Assembly (NCBI RefSeq): GCF_016306625.1
Contig: NZ_JACOII010000011.1
Location: 62,001 to 126,000 of the forward strand
Direction: 5' to 3'
Source: Xenorhabdus lircayensis
GTDB lineage: Bacteria; Pseudomonadota; Gammaproteobacteria; Enterobacterales; Enterobacteriaceae
DNA: 64,000 nt
Below are positions 30,301 through 40,571 of this stretch, in pieces (positions within the stretch are counted from its first letter, which is position 1; each line of letters begins with the position of its first letter). The position numbers and the translations under genes are program-made. The notes beneath the pieces are model-generated. The model ran no database searches. It had not been told where the DNA came from and saw nothing but the letters and a program-made list of their open reading frames with translations.

Positions 30301-32452
30301 TACTGTCTGACCAACGCCAATAATAATCACGACGCTCATATATCAAACGCGCTCTTAATTCTGATGTCGCATGTTTCTTGCCGCGAGCATCCGCATAAAC
30401 TATTTCAAAGTCTGCCAGTGAATTTTCATCTACGTTATAGCGGTTTTCATCACGACCAATGCGGTAATTATAAATCGTTTTCTGATTGAAAAGTGGGCGT
30501 ACGCCAACTAGCTGTTCAGCTGGCCAGACTGCCTGCTCAGTTCGGCGTGTCACCGGACGTCCACCAGATTCAAGCAGACTGGCCTGTACGATAACTTTCA
30601 CGGGTGATGTGACGGATTTCCAATTATCATCACTGACAGAGAGATTCGCTTTCCCTTCGCTATCCAGGGTAATGTCAAACTCATCTAATGTTCGTCTCAA
30701 GTCAGTTTCTTTTGCAGACCCAAATTCGTATCCCGGTAATTTCTCCACAGCATTACGGGCAGGACGTAGGAACAATTGCCCTTGTAAACGGTTATCCGCA
30801 GCAGGTGCACCATACAGGTAACGGCCCGTTATGGAGAATTCAACTTCTTCGCCTTTCAATATGGGCTGATTATTGACGTTTCCTTTGATTTCCAATGCCA
30901 TACGTTCAGGCATGAAATCTTCGACATTAAATTTGTAATAACGTGAGGTGTTATCACCTAAATCAAATCGCAGTGACCACATCCCCGTTTCAGCCTCGCG
31001 GGGAATCGGATAACGATATTGGTACAGCTCGTTTTCAGCTTGCCAGACAAAACTACGAACAACCTGATTATCCGCTTTCAATACATCCACTTTAACCGGT
31101 TGGGGTTTCAGCGGCCGGCCATCAGCATCACGCAATAAGCCATTAACGATTAACGTTTCTCCCGGTCGATAAAGATCCCTTGGGCCAAATACAAAAAACT
31201 GTTTGCTATATCCTTGCGGGCCTCCGATATCAAATTCAGAGAGATCCAGCGCTGGGGAGTGTAAGTCGATCATGCTGGTGTGCCCATCCTGAATGGCCAG
31301 CAATAATCTCGCTTTGTCATTTTTTTCAAGCGATGCATGTCCATCTTTATCTGTCGTAGCTTTTGACAGGAGTTGCCCTTTTGCATCCAGCAGGCGAATC
31401 CCAACACCTTTCAGACTAGAGCCTTGTTCCAGCGACTGAGTAAATACATCGATCCTGTTCAGGTAACTGTGCATGGAGACGCCAATATCGCTCAATGTGA
31501 ACAGGGTTATAGGATTACTGTAGGTATATTTTCCCGCTTGCTGCATGACTGCCAGATAAACGCCGTCTCTTTGTAGTTCTTTGATGTTACTTAGTGGCAG
31601 CAATAATTTTTCACGGGTATTGGCGGTAGGGCTAAGATCAAAACGGCCAGTGTAGACTAATTCTGTTTCTTGCAGTAATTCTTTGGATTCCCAATAATTT
31701 ATGTTACTGCTGTATTGCCAGTTGGCGATGAATGAGGGTAACGCTTCATCTTTGATCCGGAAAAAATTGACATCTACACGATCAACATTGAGCGCCAGAA
31801 CAGGTAGCCCTTCCGCCGCCTTGCTGGGCAGCAATAATCCTTTGCTGGCAAAACCAACCGTTGGAGTAATAGGCACTGTATTGAATTTTTTCTCATAGGC
31901 GGTTGCCAGCCGACGCTCGTTTATGCCCTGTACACCTTCGTCAACCGTCAATTTTAATTCACGGGCAGGCGGTAAATGACGTAACCTGAGTTCCATCTGG
32001 TTATTGGAAAGCTCCCATGCACCATCCAATTTTCCCGATTTAACATCAACGAGATGCACTTTTTGTGAAAAATCTTGGTTGGGGTCTAAAGGAACGGAGA
32101 ATGTCACCACCATTGCGCTAGCGCCATCCAGTTGCAGTTCGGAAGCATCCAAGATAGTGACGTCTTTACCCGCATAGCGTTGTACCAGAGTTCGGGTTTC
32201 CTTTAGTTTTTCACTGTTTTTTATTTCACCAGTTTGATTTCCACTGGTTTGTTCATCAGTAGAAGTCGTGCCCACTGCCGGTTGCGGGAGTTTATTTTGA
32301 GACAGTGATGTATGTAATTTATCTTTCTCAGGACTTTCGGATTGATCGCATCCAGATAATGCGAATAGCGCAAATAGTGTGGCAAGCATCACCGCAAGAT
32401 ATCGCATTCCCCTTGCCATCCTTTGCCAACATTGACGTTGAGACATAGCCAT
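27377..32452 (-). CDS. yfhM: Bacterial alpha-2-macroglobulin lipoprotein YfhM
   Basis: About 1690 residues. A lipoprotein signal ends in ALSGC, followed by a low-complexity linker and then MG domains. The thioester motif CLEQ is present at Cys1225 (PYGCLEQTVSG), so it should trap proteases covalently in the periplasm as Escherichia YfhM does. Several starts are possible: ATG at 32452, and ATG at 32446, which has better spacing to AAGGG; later ATGs at 32419 and 32407 would give a shorter signal peptide. pbpC follows. The sseA gene usually placed upstream in Escherichia is missing here. Confidence 0.95.
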   Translation of the reverse strand: MAMSQRQCWQRMARGMRYLAVMLATLFALFALSGCDQSESPEKDKLHTSLSQNKLPQPAVGTTSTDEQTSGNQTGEIKNSEKLKETRTLVQRYAGKDVTILDASELQLDGASAMVVTFSVPLDPNQDFSQKVHLVDVKSGKLDGAWELSNNQMELRLRHLPPARELKLTVDEGVQGINERRLATAYEKKFNTVPITPTVGFASKGLLLPSKAAEGLPVLALNVDRVDVNFFRIKDEALPSFIANWQYSSNINYWESKELLQETELVYTGRFDLSPTANTREKLLLPLSNIKELQRDGVYLAVMQQAGKYTYSNPITLFTLSDIGVSMHSYLNRIDVFTQSLEQGSSLKGVGIRLLDAKGQLLSKATTDKDGHASLEKNDKARLLLAIQDGHTSMIDLHSPALDLSEFDIGGPQGYSKQFFVFGPRDLYRPGETLIVNGLLRDADGRPLKPQPVKVDVLKADNQVVRSFVWQAENELYQYRYPIPREAETGMWSLRFDLGDNTSRYYKFNVEDFMPERMALEIKGNVNNQPILKGEEVEFSITGRYLYGAPAADNRLQGQLFLRPARNAVEKLPGYEFGSAKETDLRRTLDEFDITLDSEGKANLSVSDDNWKSVTSPVKVIVQASLLESGGRPVTRRTEQAVWPAEQLVGVRPLFNQKTIYNYRIGRDENRYNVDENSLADFEIVYADARGKKHATSELRARLIYERRDYYWRWSDSTGWDSGYDQKDLVMADERVQIAENGTAKVSFPVDWGSYRIEVVNPQNQLVTSLNFWAGYSWQDNTGGTGAVRPDQVKLSLDKPAYKPGEKVKLHMVAPQEGKGYLLVESSDGPLWWQEIDVPEKSLDIEVPINQAWARHDLYLTAVVVRPGDKSRQATPKRAIGVLHLPLMDEGRKLNLALNAPDKMRPNQDLTVKIKATPQQGQELPKQVYVLLSAVDTGVLSITNFKTPDPYDAFFGRKRYSIDQYDVYGHLIEAEGRQANLRFGGDGNDNSLERGGKKPLTEVKIIAEQAKPITLNANGEGEITLPIPDFNGELRLMAQAWSGDEFGHSERKIIVAAPIITQMSLPRFMAGGDQSQLSLDLTNLTEQPQVLTLNFAAEGLIKLQGAESKKLTLEKGKRTTIQIPVKADYGFGQGEVFLTVNGFNLPDENLKQYKNSWKIGVRPAHPAKTIQFADVIHQGQNWQLPPTAISGLAPETLEGQLLLTSRPPLQIARYIRELYAYPYGCLEQTVSGLYPSLYSNEAELKKLGINTQNDEKRRTAIDAGITHLLSMQRHDGGFSLWNRNGDEEFWLTAYATDFLFRATQQGYSVSVDALKAANNRLLRYLQDKTIISDRYSGSRSATQFSVQAYAGLALANQQKAPLSGLRQLYERRAQAESGLSLVQLGIALKMMGDNTRGNEAVHLGVNKSREPGYGLGDYGSTIRDNALIVSLLTEHNMLQKDRDDKLFDLSNELTTRSYFSTQESNSLYLAGRYFISAAEQSWKAAINEQMPPLNHDRALTETLTANQLSKGVDISNRGNSTLYSRLNVVGYPLNTPDPYSNVLKIKRTYLDLEGNLAYIERMKSGEMVVVKLEVRATHSVPDALVVDLLPAGLEIENQNLAASSASLSESATGLQDFIAEMQQADIRHIEYRDDRFVAAVAVPPYKSVTLLYLARAVAPGVYQVPAPQVESMYVPDWRAVGETNAELEVVR

Positions 32453-32753
32453 AACCCTTATTGTTTGCCGGATAATCCGGAATATTATTTTTTATGGATA
32501 TTCATATGATTTAGGAAACAAAATATAACGAAAGGAAAGAAAACGATTTTTGCCCTTCCTCTGCCATATCGCCATGCAAATCCATTACTGGTACTTATAG
32601 TACTTGTTATTTTGCATAACCAAAGCGCAGAAAAAATAACGAAATTTTTGCCCAGAATAAAATTACCTCTGCACTTTTGCCCTATGTTCTTTCAAATTTT
32701 CGATACCTTTCGCAATATTAGTTTAGTCATTACAATCAGATTACAATTGACCA
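32453..32753. other. Spacer between truncated sseB and yfhM
   Basis: About 300 AT-rich bases where sseA sits in Escherichia. No gene or rhodanese remnant is visible here; a short sseA-like fragment is instead at 62581-62706. Confidence 0.5.
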
Positions 32754-33182
32754 TTACTGATTGATAACAGGAATAGTCTCCCGCAGCCAACTACCTAATT
32801 TCCGCTGATAGAAAGGTTGAGTATGCTGAATCAGATAATGGCTGATGCCTCTTTCTTTTTCATCAAGCAGGCAAAAATCAACCGATTCATCTTCGTCAAG
32901 ATATTTGCAAGCCAGTTCACCTGCTTGTTGAATAAACAAGTTAATCTCATTATCTGCTGGCTCCCCACTGAACTCCAGTCCAATGAGTAAATTAGGTTTT
33001 TCATCCACATTTTTATCATGGGCTATGACCAGAAAAGCTCGCCTAATAGGTTTATGTTGCTTGAATAAATCAATCAAAGCCTCAATAAGCCGGGCTGGTT
33101 GTTCCTCTGGCAGACTAAGAGTAATTTGGCTTCCGCCGGGAACATCTATTTCGGTAGCGACAGATCCATTTGACAAACTCAT
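32754..33182 (-). CDS. sseB: SseB C-terminal-domain protein (N-terminal domain missing)
   Basis: 142 residues that match only the C-terminal half of enhanced-serine-sensitivity protein SseB (about 258 residues in Escherichia): IDLFKQHKPIRRAFLVI, NLLIGLEFSG, GISHYLIQHTQPFYQRKLGSWLRE. The N-terminal SseB domain is absent. The ATG at 33182 has a good ribosome site (CGGAGATTTTC), so the short form is probably expressed rather than a dead fragment. Position next to pepB matches Escherichia. Confidence 0.8.
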   Translation of the reverse strand: MSLSNGSVATEIDVPGGSQITLSLPEEQPARLIEALIDLFKQHKPIRRAFLVIAHDKNVDEKPNLLIGLEFSGEPADNEINLFIQQAGELACKYLDEDESVDFCLLDEKERGISHYLIQHTQPFYQRKLGSWLRETIPVINQ

Positions 33183-33301
33183 GAAAATCTCCGAACAGTG
33201 CTTGAACTGAAGTTAAAACCGCTGAAAAGTTCAATCATAGCCCCTCATCAGAGAGGCTATCAAGAAAGATGATTTGAAGGCTTTATTATTTATTTCGTCT
33301 T

Positions 33302-34597
33302 TTATTTCGTTTTAGCCAGCAATAAGTTGGCAATAGTACGCACACCATATCCCGTCGCACCCGCTGCCCACAGTTCAACAGATGATTTACGGTAAGTTGC
33401 TGAACAGTCGATATGTACCCAGCCTTTTTTGTAGTTTTCTACAAAGTGAGATAGGAATGCTGCCGCAGTACTTGCTCCTGCTGAATGCGAAGGTGATGCT
33501 ATGTTGTTCAGATCAGCAAAATTGGATGGCAGTTGGCTACGATGGAATTCAGCCAGCGGTAAGCGCCAGAATAATTCATTCTCAGTATCAGCCGCAGCCA
33601 GTAAATCAGATGCCAGTTGATCATCAAAGCTGAATACTGAGTGGTAATCGTTTCCTACCGCCATTTTCGCTGCGCCAGTTAAGGTTGCAGCATCAATAAT
33701 CAGTGGCGCTTTTTCTGCACTAGCATCAATCAAGCCATCAGCCAGTACCAAACGCCCTTCCGCATCAGTGTTCATCACTTCAACAGTTTTGCCATTGCGA
33801 TAGCGAATGATGTCACCCAATTTGAAAGCATTTCCACTCACCATATTGTCTGCGATGCTCAGGAACAGTTTTACGCGATGTTTCAAGCCGCGGCTGATCG
33901 CCAAAGCCAGTGCTCCCGTTAATGTCGCAGCCCCCCCCATATCCGCTTTCATGGAATCCATGGAATTAGAAGGTTTGATGCTGTATCCACCGGAATCGAA
34001 GGTAATACCTTTACCGACCAGGCAGGCAAAGACGGGAGCTTTTGTATCTTTTGTCGGGTTGAAATCCAATGCCAGAAAAATAGGATCACGAGAAGAACCA
34101 CGACCAACAGTATGTACCCCTGCATAACCCTGTTCACGCAGATCATTCCCTTTGATGATTCGATAACTAACGGCATCACCCGCGACACCACTCAGTAAAT
34201 CAATGGCTCGCTGGGCAAGCTGTTCTGGCCCTAAATCTTCTGCTGGAAGGTTGATGGTATCACGTACCCAATCAATGAATTTTATCCTTCTTTCCAGCTC
34301 TTGTTTTTCCGTCGCAGGTAGTTGTGGCCATTCAATAGTGCGCAGCCCCTTAGGTGAACGGAAGCCCAACCAGAATGCCCAACTTTTATCCAGATCCCAG
34401 CCATCACCCACTAAGGCAACATTGCGAATTCCTTGTCCGTCAATTTTACGCCCAGCACGTTGGATTGCGCCCAACTTTCCATTACCTTCCAAGTGGACGG
34501 AGAACCCCTGCTCACTTGAACTAATGAGTGCTTTTTCACCCCAGCAAACGTTAGCTGGTTCATAAGACAGTGTTATGGGCATGATTTGTTTTGTCAT
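33302..34597 (-). CDS. pepB: Peptidase B (leucyl aminopeptidase family)
   Basis: 431 residues of the M17 family. Metal and catalytic residues are in [15 protein letters not shown] (Lys196, Asp201) and the signature NTDAEGRL (276-283). It removes N-terminal residues from peptides in the cytoplasm as a hexamer. A terminator after iscX separates it from the isc operon. Confidence 0.96.
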   Translation of the reverse strand: MTKQIMPITLSYEPANVCWGEKALISSSEQGFSVHLEGNGKLGAIQRAGRKIDGQGIRNVALVGDGWDLDKSWAFWLGFRSPKGLRTIEWPQLPATEKQELERRIKFIDWVRDTINLPAEDLGPEQLAQRAIDLLSGVAGDAVSYRIIKGNDLREQGYAGVHTVGRGSSRDPIFLALDFNPTKDTKAPVFACLVGKGITFDSGGYSIKPSNSMDSMKADMGGAATLTGALALAISRGLKHRVKLFLSIADNMVSGNAFKLGDIIRYRNGKTVEVMNTDAEGRLVLADGLIDASAEKAPLIIDAATLTGAAKMAVGNDYHSVFSFDDQLASDLLAAADTENELFWRLPLAEFHRSQLPSNFADLNNIASPSHSAGASTAAAFLSHFVENYKKGWVHIDCSATYRKSSVELWAAGATGYGVRTIANLLLAKTK

Positions 34598-34674
34598 TTT
34601 TTCTCACTTCTTATCTTATTTGTTCACTGTGTCACATCGCTCACTGTTTCACAGTAAGGGTTTATTAATGCAAA

Positions 34675-34696
34675 AAAACTGGCAATCGCCAGTTTT
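34675..34696 (-). terminator. Terminator of the isc operon
   Basis: Stem AAAACTGGC with GCCAGTTTT, 4-base loop; minus strand runs into seven Ts. It lies between iscX and pepB. Confidence 0.85.
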
Positions 34697-34776
34697 CCAT
34701 TAAATGCAGACTATGCCAAGCTATTGAGCAAGAATCGGTAAGTTTGCGCTATTTTTTGTCTTGAACAAATTTCACG

Positions 34777-34971
34777 CTACTCATATTCATCCAACCATAC
34801 TAGCAAAATAGCTTCCAATATTTTTTCGTTGGATTTCTGTGGATCATCATCAAAACCATCCAGTTCACAAACCCATCCATGCATGTCGGTGAAACGCACT
34901 GTTTTTGGGTCTAGATCTGGAAATTTATCATACAGTGCTTCGCCAATATCACGACTGTCAGACCACTTCAT
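34777..34971 (-). CDS. iscX: Fe-S assembly protein IscX (YfhJ)
   Basis: 64 residues when started at ATG 34971 ([19 protein letters not shown]), matching the family length of about 66; upstream codons in the open frame are not conserved. The conserved core [12 protein letters not shown] and the acidic tail are present. IscX binds IscS and tunes cluster assembly. Last gene of the isc operon. Confidence 0.95.
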   Translation of the reverse strand: MKWSDSRDIGEALYDKFPDLDPKTVRFTDMHGWVCELDGFDDDPQKSNEKILEAILLVWLDEYE

Positions 34972-34990
34972 TTTATTTTCCGTTCTCCTG

Positions 34991-35326
34991 TCAGTGCTCA
35001 CGTGCATGGTTAATGGTGTATTTAGGAATTTCAACGACTAAATCCTCATCGGTAACTTTGGCCTGACAGCTCAACCGACTTTCAGGTTCCAATCCCCACG
35101 CCTTGTCCAGCATATCATCTTCCAGTTCAGCGCTTTCTTCCAGTGAGTCAAAACCTTCCCTGACGATACAGTGACAAGTGGTACACGCACAGGACTTTTC
35201 ACAAGCATGTTCAATTTCAATGCCATGACGTAGAGCAACATCCAGAATTGATTCGCCTTCCTGAGCATCCAATACTGCACCTTCAGGGCAAAGTTCTTTA
35301 TGAGGTAAAAATACAATTTTAGGCAT
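34991..35326 (-). CDS. fdx: [2Fe-2S] ferredoxin of the Isc system
   Basis: 111 residues, the family length. Cluster cysteines are Cys42, Cys48, Cys51 and Cys87 ([15 protein letters not shown]). It donates electrons for cluster assembly on IscU. It begins two bases after the hscA stop. Confidence 0.97.
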   Translation of the reverse strand: MPKIVFLPHKELCPEGAVLDAQEGESILDVALRHGIEIEHACEKSCACTTCHCIVREGFDSLEESAELEDDMLDKAWGLEPESRLSCQAKVTDEDLVVEIPKYTINHAREH

Positions 35327-35328
35327 AA

Positions 35329-37176
35329 TTAAATCTCATCCACAGAATGACCCGCCAAAGCCCGGCGGATTGATGTGTCCATACGGCGCGCGGCAAATTC
35401 CTGCGTTTGCTTGTCCAATTGTTTAATTGCACTTTCAATCGCATCAGAGGAAGTTCCCTGAGCACTTTCAATTAATATTTGGGCGGCAGCATCAATAGCA
35501 GCCTGTTCTTCCTGACTCAGTAAGTCGGCATCTTTTTCCAGCGCACCTGTTAAACTTTCCAAAACTCGAGCCGCTTCTACTTTTTGTTCAGCCAATTTAC
35601 GTGCCTGAATGTCTTCCTGCGCATTAGTCATGGAATCTTTGAGCATGCGAGCAATTTCTTCATCCGATAAACCATAGGAAGGTTTCACCTGAATGGAAGC
35701 TTCAATACCCGTGGATTTTTCCAGCGCGCTGACGCTCAACAAACCATCCGCATCGACCTGAAAAGTCACGCGGATGTGTGCGCCACCAGCCGGTAATGGA
35801 GGAATACCGCGCAGTGTGAAACGCGCCAGTGAACGGCAATCACTGACCAGTTCCCTTTCGCCTTGCACCACATGGATACTCATCGCGCTTTGACCGTCTT
35901 TGAAAGTAGTAAATTCTTGCGCTCTTGCAACAGGAATGGTGGTATTACGTGGAATGACTTTTTCAACCAGCCCCCCCATCGTTTCCAAACCGAGTGACAG
36001 TGGGATAACATCCAGTAACAGCATTTCGCTATCAGGTTTGTTGCCCACCAGAATATCTGCCTGAATCGCAGCGCCAACCGCCACCACTTTGTCTGGGTCA
36101 ATAGAGGTCAATGTCTCGCGGTCAAAGAATTCCCCTACCATGCTGCGTACCAGTGGCACACGCGTTGAACCGCCAACCATGACTACCTGCAAAACTTCGT
36201 CAGCCGTCACGCCCGCGTCTTTCAGTGCCCGACGGCAGGAGAGTAATGTGCGTTTGACCAAGGAGGCGATTAATTCGTTGAATTCAGTGCGAGTAATGCT
36301 GCCTTGCCAGTCAGCAATGCAGATTTCCGCGCTATCGGCTTCACTCAAAACTATTTTGGCTTGAGTTGCAATATCCAGCAACTGACGTTGCAATCCGTGG
36401 CCCTTATCGCTAATTCCAGCCTGTTCACGGATCCAATTCACCAACAGCAAGTCAAAATCATCACCACCCAATGCGGTATCGCCTCCCGTCGCCAATACTT
36501 CAAACACGCCCCGGCTAAGACGGAGAATGGAGACGTCGAATGTTCCACCACCAAGATCGTAAACGGCTATCACACCTTCCTGACCGGAATCAAGACCATA
36601 AGCAATGGCAGCGGCTGTCGGCTCATTCAAAAGGCGAAGAACATGCAGACCCGCTAAACGCGCGGCATCTTTGGTTCCCTGACGTTGAGCATCATCAAAA
36701 TAGGCTGGAACCGTGATTACTACCCCATCGAGTTTGCCATCCAAAGTTTCTTCTGCTCGTTGTGATAACGATTTCAATATTTCAGAAGAAACCTGAATAG
36801 GATCCACCAATCCTGCTACGGTATTGATCAACGGCAGGCCGTTTTCACTCGCTTGAAGTTGGTATGGCAGGTTGGGATAACGCTGTTGTATGTCAGCCAA
36901 AGAGCGTCCCATCATACGCTTGACGGAACTCACAGTATTAACAGGATCAGATACAGCCTGCTGACGTGCCTGCCAACCAACTTGAATGTCTTCTTTACGA
37001 TATTGTACAACGGAAGGAAGCAAGTGACGGTTTTCACTGTCTGCCAATGTTTCCGCCTGACCACTTCGGACAGTCGCAACCAGAGAGTGGGTTGTACCAA
37101 GATCAATCCCCACAGCCAGGCGACGCTGATGCGGTACGGCAGATAAACCCGGTTCGCTGATTTGTAATAAAGCCAT
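35329..37176 (-). CDS. hscA: Hsp70-type chaperone HscA
   Basis: 615 residues. The nucleotide-binding domain carries [16 protein letters not shown] and [16 protein letters not shown]; the substrate-binding domain follows [13 protein letters not shown]. With HscB it helps release clusters from IscU by binding the LPPVK motif, which is intact in the IscU here. It follows hscB after 69 nt. Confidence 0.97.
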   Translation of the reverse strand: MALLQISEPGLSAVPHQRRLAVGIDLGTTHSLVATVRSGQAETLADSENRHLLPSVVQYRKEDIQVGWQARQQAVSDPVNTVSSVKRMMGRSLADIQQRYPNLPYQLQASENGLPLINTVAGLVDPIQVSSEILKSLSQRAEETLDGKLDGVVITVPAYFDDAQRQGTKDAARLAGLHVLRLLNEPTAAAIAYGLDSGQEGVIAVYDLGGGTFDVSILRLSRGVFEVLATGGDTALGGDDFDLLLVNWIREQAGISDKGHGLQRQLLDIATQAKIVLSEADSAEICIADWQGSITRTEFNELIASLVKRTLLSCRRALKDAGVTADEVLQVVMVGGSTRVPLVRSMVGEFFDRETLTSIDPDKVVAVGAAIQADILVGNKPDSEMLLLDVIPLSLGLETMGGLVEKVIPRNTTIPVARAQEFTTFKDGQSAMSIHVVQGERELVSDCRSLARFTLRGIPPLPAGGAHIRVTFQVDADGLLSVSALEKSTGIEASIQVKPSYGLSDEEIARMLKDSMTNAQEDIQARKLAEQKVEAARVLESLTGALEKDADLLSQEEQAAIDAAAQILIESAQGTSSDAIESAIKQLDKQTQEFAARRMDTSIRRALAGHSVDEI

Positions 37177-37245
37177 GTGTGCCCCTTTAAATCTATTCAG
37201 CCGAAATTTATTCAGCCAAAAACTATTCTATCAATGCCATTTAGC

Positions 37246-37767
37246 TTAAAAATCATCCAGCAACCGCTCTTCCAGCTGTTCAACCTGCTGTTGTAATTTA
37301 TCCAGAAAGCGTAATTTACGAACCGTATCAGCTGCAATTGGCCAATCGGCAACATTCAGCTGTTGTTCCATCTGCTCACTGCGAGTTTTAATCATTTTAT
37401 TGAGGCGAGATGAAAAACCAACCAGGGCTGTTTCCGGATCGGAACTATGCTCAATAGCATCAAGCTCTTCACGCAATTCCAACTGCTCCATCAGGAAAGA
37501 CGTATCCTGCATCGTGTGCTGTTCGTTGGATAGGTCGAATCCTTGCTGGGATAGCATATATTCTGCACGTTTCAGGGGATCTTTCAGCTTATGATAACCA
37601 TCATTGATGGTAGCGGCTTGTTGAAGTGCCAGTGTTTTTTCACGTTCTGGCTGATTGGCAAAACGATCAGGATGAAACTGACGCTGCAATTCTTGATAAC
37701 GGGTCGCCAACAGCTCACGGTCAATCGCATAACGCGCAGGCAGCCCGAATAAAGTAAAATAGTCCAT
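37246..37767 (-). CDS. hscB: J-domain co-chaperone HscB
   Basis: 173 residues. The J domain has HPD at residues 32-34 ([12 protein letters not shown]), and the C-terminal three-helix domain binds IscU. It stimulates HscA ATPase activity. Confidence 0.96.
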   Translation of the reverse strand: MDYFTLFGLPARYAIDRELLATRYQELQRQFHPDRFANQPEREKTLALQQAATINDGYHKLKDPLKRAEYMLSQQGFDLSNEQHTMQDTSFLMEQLELREELDAIEHSSDPETALVGFSSRLNKMIKTRSEQMEQQLNVADWPIAADTVRKLRFLDKLQQQVEQLEERLLDDF

Positions 37768-37810
37768 AAGTTACTCTTAGTTTCGCAAAGTGCGGAGTCA
37801 AAAAATGGGG

Positions 37811-38134
37811 TTAAACGTGAAAACTTTCCCCACAACCGCATTCGCTGGAAACATTGGGGTTGTTGAATTTAAAGCCTTCGTTCAGACCATCTTTAACAAA
37901 ATCCAACTCAGTACCATCAAGGTAAAGGATGCTTTTACCGTCAATGATAACTTTCACGCCCTTGTCTTCAAAAACCTGATCTTCTTCATTAAGTGCATCA
38001 GCAAATTCAAGCACATATGCCATACCAGAGCAGCCGGATGTTCTCACTCCCAAACGCAACCCGACACCTTTTCCTCGATTGTCAAGAAAGGCCAAAATAC
38101 GCTGGGCTGCACTTTCTGTCAGGGAAATTGACAT
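37811..38134 (-). CDS. iscA: A-type Fe-S carrier IscA
   Basis: 107 residues from the ATG at 38134 ([10 protein letters not shown]; ribosome site GAGGTG), the family length; the longer open frame has no support. Ligand cysteines Cys35, Cys99 and Cys101 are present ([15 protein letters not shown]). Confidence 0.96.
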   Translation of the reverse strand: MSISLTESAAQRILAFLDNRGKGVGLRLGVRTSGCSGMAYVLEFADALNEEDQVFEDKGVKVIIDGKSILYLDGTELDFVKDGLNEGFKFNNPNVSSECGCGESFHV

Positions 38135-38162
38135 ACAACACCTCACTTTTAAAACTAGTAAA

Positions 38163-38187
38163 GGTGGATATTGGTTCAATATCCACC
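38163..38187 (-). promoter_or_regulatory. Perfect hairpin between iscU and iscA
   Basis: GGTGGATATTG pairs perfectly (11 bp) with CAATATCCACC around a 3-base loop in the iscU-iscA gap. The minus-strand tail, TTTACTAGTTTT, is only moderately T-rich, so it may be an attenuator or mRNA-stability element that sets the ratio of iscRSU to iscA-hscBA-fdx. Confidence 0.6.
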
Positions 38188-38230
38188 AGAATTATTTTCT
38201 TTTTGCAAAACGTTCTTTTTACAAAAATCG

Positions 38231-38617
38231 TTACTTGGCTTGGCGCTTGCTCTTGTAATCAGCAATAGCAGCTTTGATTGCATCTTCTGCCAAAATAGAA
38301 CAGTGGATTTTCACTGGTGGCAATTCCAACTCGTCAGCAATCTGAGTGTTTTTGATCGCCTCAGCCTGTTCCAGAGATTTTCCTTTCATCCACTCTGTCA
38401 CCAGTGAACTGGATGCAATCGCAGAGCCGCAGCCATAGGTTTTGAACCGTGCATCTTCAATGATGCCTTCATCGTTGACCTTAATTTGCAGCCGCATGAC
38501 GTCACCACAAGCGGGTGCCCCTACCATGCCACTACCAATTGAAGGATCTTCACTGTCGAATGAACCAACATTACGTGGGTTTTCGTAGTGATCAATTACT
38601 TTGTCGCTGTAAGCCAT
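38231..38617 (-). CDS. iscU: Fe-S cluster scaffold IscU
   Basis: 128 residues. Cluster residues Cys37, Asp39, Cys63, His105 and Cys106 are all present, and the HscA-binding LPPVK is at 99-103. It lies 24 nt after iscS. Confidence 0.98.
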   Translation of the reverse strand: MAYSDKVIDHYENPRNVGSFDSEDPSIGSGMVGAPACGDVMRLQIKVNDEGIIEDARFKTYGCGSAIASSSLVTEWMKGKSLEQAEAIKNTQIADELELPPVKIHCSILAEDAIKAAIADYKSKRQAK

Positions 38618-38641
38618 ATCGTTACTCCTGAAACCGTCTGA

Positions 38642-39856
38642 TTAATGATGAGACCATTCGATGGCGCTAATATCCACACCCTGCTTGAACATTTCCCATA
38701 ATGGAGAAAGATCGCGCAAGTGGCCAATCGCGTTGTGAATCAACTTGATTGCATAGTCTATTTCTTCTTCTGTGGAAAAACGCCCCATAGAGAAACGAAT
38801 AGAACTGTGTGCCAGTTCATCATTCATGCCCAGTGCTCGCAGGACATAAGAAGGCTCTAAACTCGCTGAAGTACATGCCGAGCCAGAAGAAACCGCCAGA
38901 TCTTTCAGTGACATCATCAATGACTCACCTTCAACATAGTTGAAGCTGACATTCAGAATGTGTGGTGCACCCAGTTCCAAATCACCGTTCAGATAAACTT
39001 CTTCAATATCTTTGATACCGTTCCACAAACGCAGGCGCAAACCACGCAGGCGTTCTGCCTCTGATTCCAGCTCTTCTTTCGCAATACGGTAGGCTTCACC
39101 CATACCAACGATCTGGTGAACAGGCAATGTACCTGAACGCATGCCGCGCTCATGACCACCACCGTGCTGCTGTGCTTCAATGCGCACGCGAGGTTTGCGG
39201 CGAACATACAGCGCACCAATCCCCATCGGGCCATATACTTTATGGGCAGAACAAGACATCAGGTCAACTTTCAGTTTACTCAGGTCAATAGGCAAGCGAC
39301 CAACGCTTTGAGTTGCATCAACATGGAAAATAATGCCACGGCTGCGGCACATTTCACCGATGGTCATGATGTCCTGAACAATACCGATTTCGTTATTGAC
39401 GTGCATGATGGAAACCAGAATGGTGTCTTCACGCATGGTGGCTTCCAGCACTTTCAGATCAATCATGCCGTTGCTCATTGGCGCAAGGTAAGTGATTTCA
39501 AAACCTTCGCGCTCCAGCTGACGACAAGTATCCAAAACCGCTTTATGTTCGGTTTTGCTGGTAATAATGTGCTTGCCTTTTTTCTGATAAAATTTTGCAG
39601 CACCTTTAATTGCGAGGTTATCTGATTCTGTTGCACCTGAGGTAAACACGATTTCACGCGGGTCTGCTCCGACCAAATCAGCAATTTGATTACGCGCAAT
39701 ATCAACCGCCTCTTCAGCCTGCCAGCCAAAACGGTGTGAACGGGAAGCTGGGTTACCAAAAACCCCGTCCATAGTCAGATAGTTCATCATCTTTTCAGCA
39801 ACACGTGGATCGGCCGGTGTTGTTGCTGAATAGTCCAAATAAATGGGTAATTTCAT
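38642..39856 (-). CDS. iscS: Cysteine desulfurase IscS
   Basis: 404 residues, the family length. PLP binds Lys206 (CSAHKVYGP) and the persulfide forms on Cys328 ([14 protein letters not shown]). It supplies sulfur for clusters, thiamine and tRNA thiolation. Confidence 0.98.
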   Translation of the reverse strand: MKLPIYLDYSATTPADPRVAEKMMNYLTMDGVFGNPASRSHRFGWQAEEAVDIARNQIADLVGADPREIVFTSGATESDNLAIKGAAKFYQKKGKHIITSKTEHKAVLDTCRQLEREGFEITYLAPMSNGMIDLKVLEATMREDTILVSIMHVNNEIGIVQDIMTIGEMCRSRGIIFHVDATQSVGRLPIDLSKLKVDLMSCSAHKVYGPMGIGALYVRRKPRVRIEAQQHGGGHERGMRSGTLPVHQIVGMGEAYRIAKEELESEAERLRGLRLRLWNGIKDIEEVYLNGDLELGAPHILNVSFNYVEGESLMMSLKDLAVSSGSACTSASLEPSYVLRALGMNDELAHSSIRFSMGRFSTEEEIDYAIKLIHNAIGHLRDLSPLWEMFKQGVDISAIEWSHH

Positions 39857-39904
39857 TGCTCACATGCTCCGTAAGACACTTTCAATACTTTTGTTTGCCA
39901 CAGA

Positions 39905-40399
39905 TTACGCACGAAGGTTAACGTTAATCGTCTCTTGAGGTCTGCCGTTAGGTGTACGGCGTTTATCGCTGTCTTGACGATCAGCAACGTTTAACACTTC
40001 TTGGTTGTTTACTAATTCTTCTAAGCTGATGCTGCTCAGGAAACTCGTGATACGATCGCTGAGGTCACGCCACAATGCATGAGTCAAACAACGATCACCG
40101 CCTTGACAGCCTTCTCTGCCCTGACAGCGAGTTGCATCAACAGATTCATCAACAGCAGAAATCACTTCGGCAACGAAAATTTTACCGGCATCTCTGCCCA
40201 TTAAATAACCGCCACCTGGACCACGGACGCTAGAAACTAAACCATTTTTACGCAGGCGGGAAAACAACTGCTCAAGATAGGAAAGGGAAATTCCCTGACG
40301 TTCAGAAATGTCGGCTAATGGCACCGGCCCTTCTTGTGAATGCAACGCCACATCTAGCATGGCTGTTACCGCATAACGTCCTTTTGATGTCAGTCTCAT
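39905..40399 (-). CDS. iscR: Fe-S-sensing Rrf2-family regulator IscR
   Basis: 164 residues from the ATG at 40399 ([19 protein letters not shown]); the frame continues to 40459 but crosses the promoter. [2Fe-2S] ligands are Cys92, Cys98, Cys104 and His107. It represses its own operon when it holds a cluster; two type-1 sites overlap the promoter just upstream. Confidence 0.97.
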   Translation of the reverse strand: MRLTSKGRYAVTAMLDVALHSQEGPVPLADISERQGISLSYLEQLFSRLRKNGLVSSVRGPGGGYLMGRDAGKIFVAEVISAVDESVDATRCQGREGCQGGDRCLTHALWRDLSDRITSFLSSISLEELVNNQEVLNVADRQDSDKRRTPNGRPQETINVNLRA

Positions 40400-40430
40400 A
40401 ACAAAAACTCCATGGTGAAATATGGATGAA

Positions 40431-40459
40431 ATTGTGGCATTCCTGAGTATTTTAGTCAA
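40431..40459 (-). promoter_or_regulatory. isc operon promoter
   Basis: On the minus strand: -35 TTGACT (40454-40459), 17-base spacer, -10 CACAAT (40431-40436). The -35 lies inside an IscR site, fitting repression. Confidence 0.7.
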
Positions 40460-40463
40460 CTAT
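40439..40463 (-). promoter_or_regulatory. IscR type-1 site A
   Basis: Minus strand reads ATAGTTGACT followed by AAAATA and CTCAGGAAT, close to the type-1 IscR consensus and to the site in the Escherichia isc promoter. It covers the -35 and part of the spacer. Confidence 0.7.
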
Positions 40464-40488
40464 TTAACCTAGTAATTTACTCAACTAT
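40464..40488 (-). promoter_or_regulatory. IscR type-1 site B
   Basis: Minus strand reads ATAGTTGAGT, AAATTACTA and GGTTAA, a second type-1-like site directly next to site A, as in Escherichia. Confidence 0.65.
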
Positions 40489-40571
40489 TATTTGACTGCC
40501 TTTCACTTTTTTCACTTGCCCATCTTCAGTTTTCTGGCTGTTTCCTGCTGAATTTCCCTACTGCATTACGG

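Noticed and set aside
33183-33301. Terminator after pepB (AGCCTCTC with GAGGGGCT)
   Set aside because: Weak stem with no T run; not supported.
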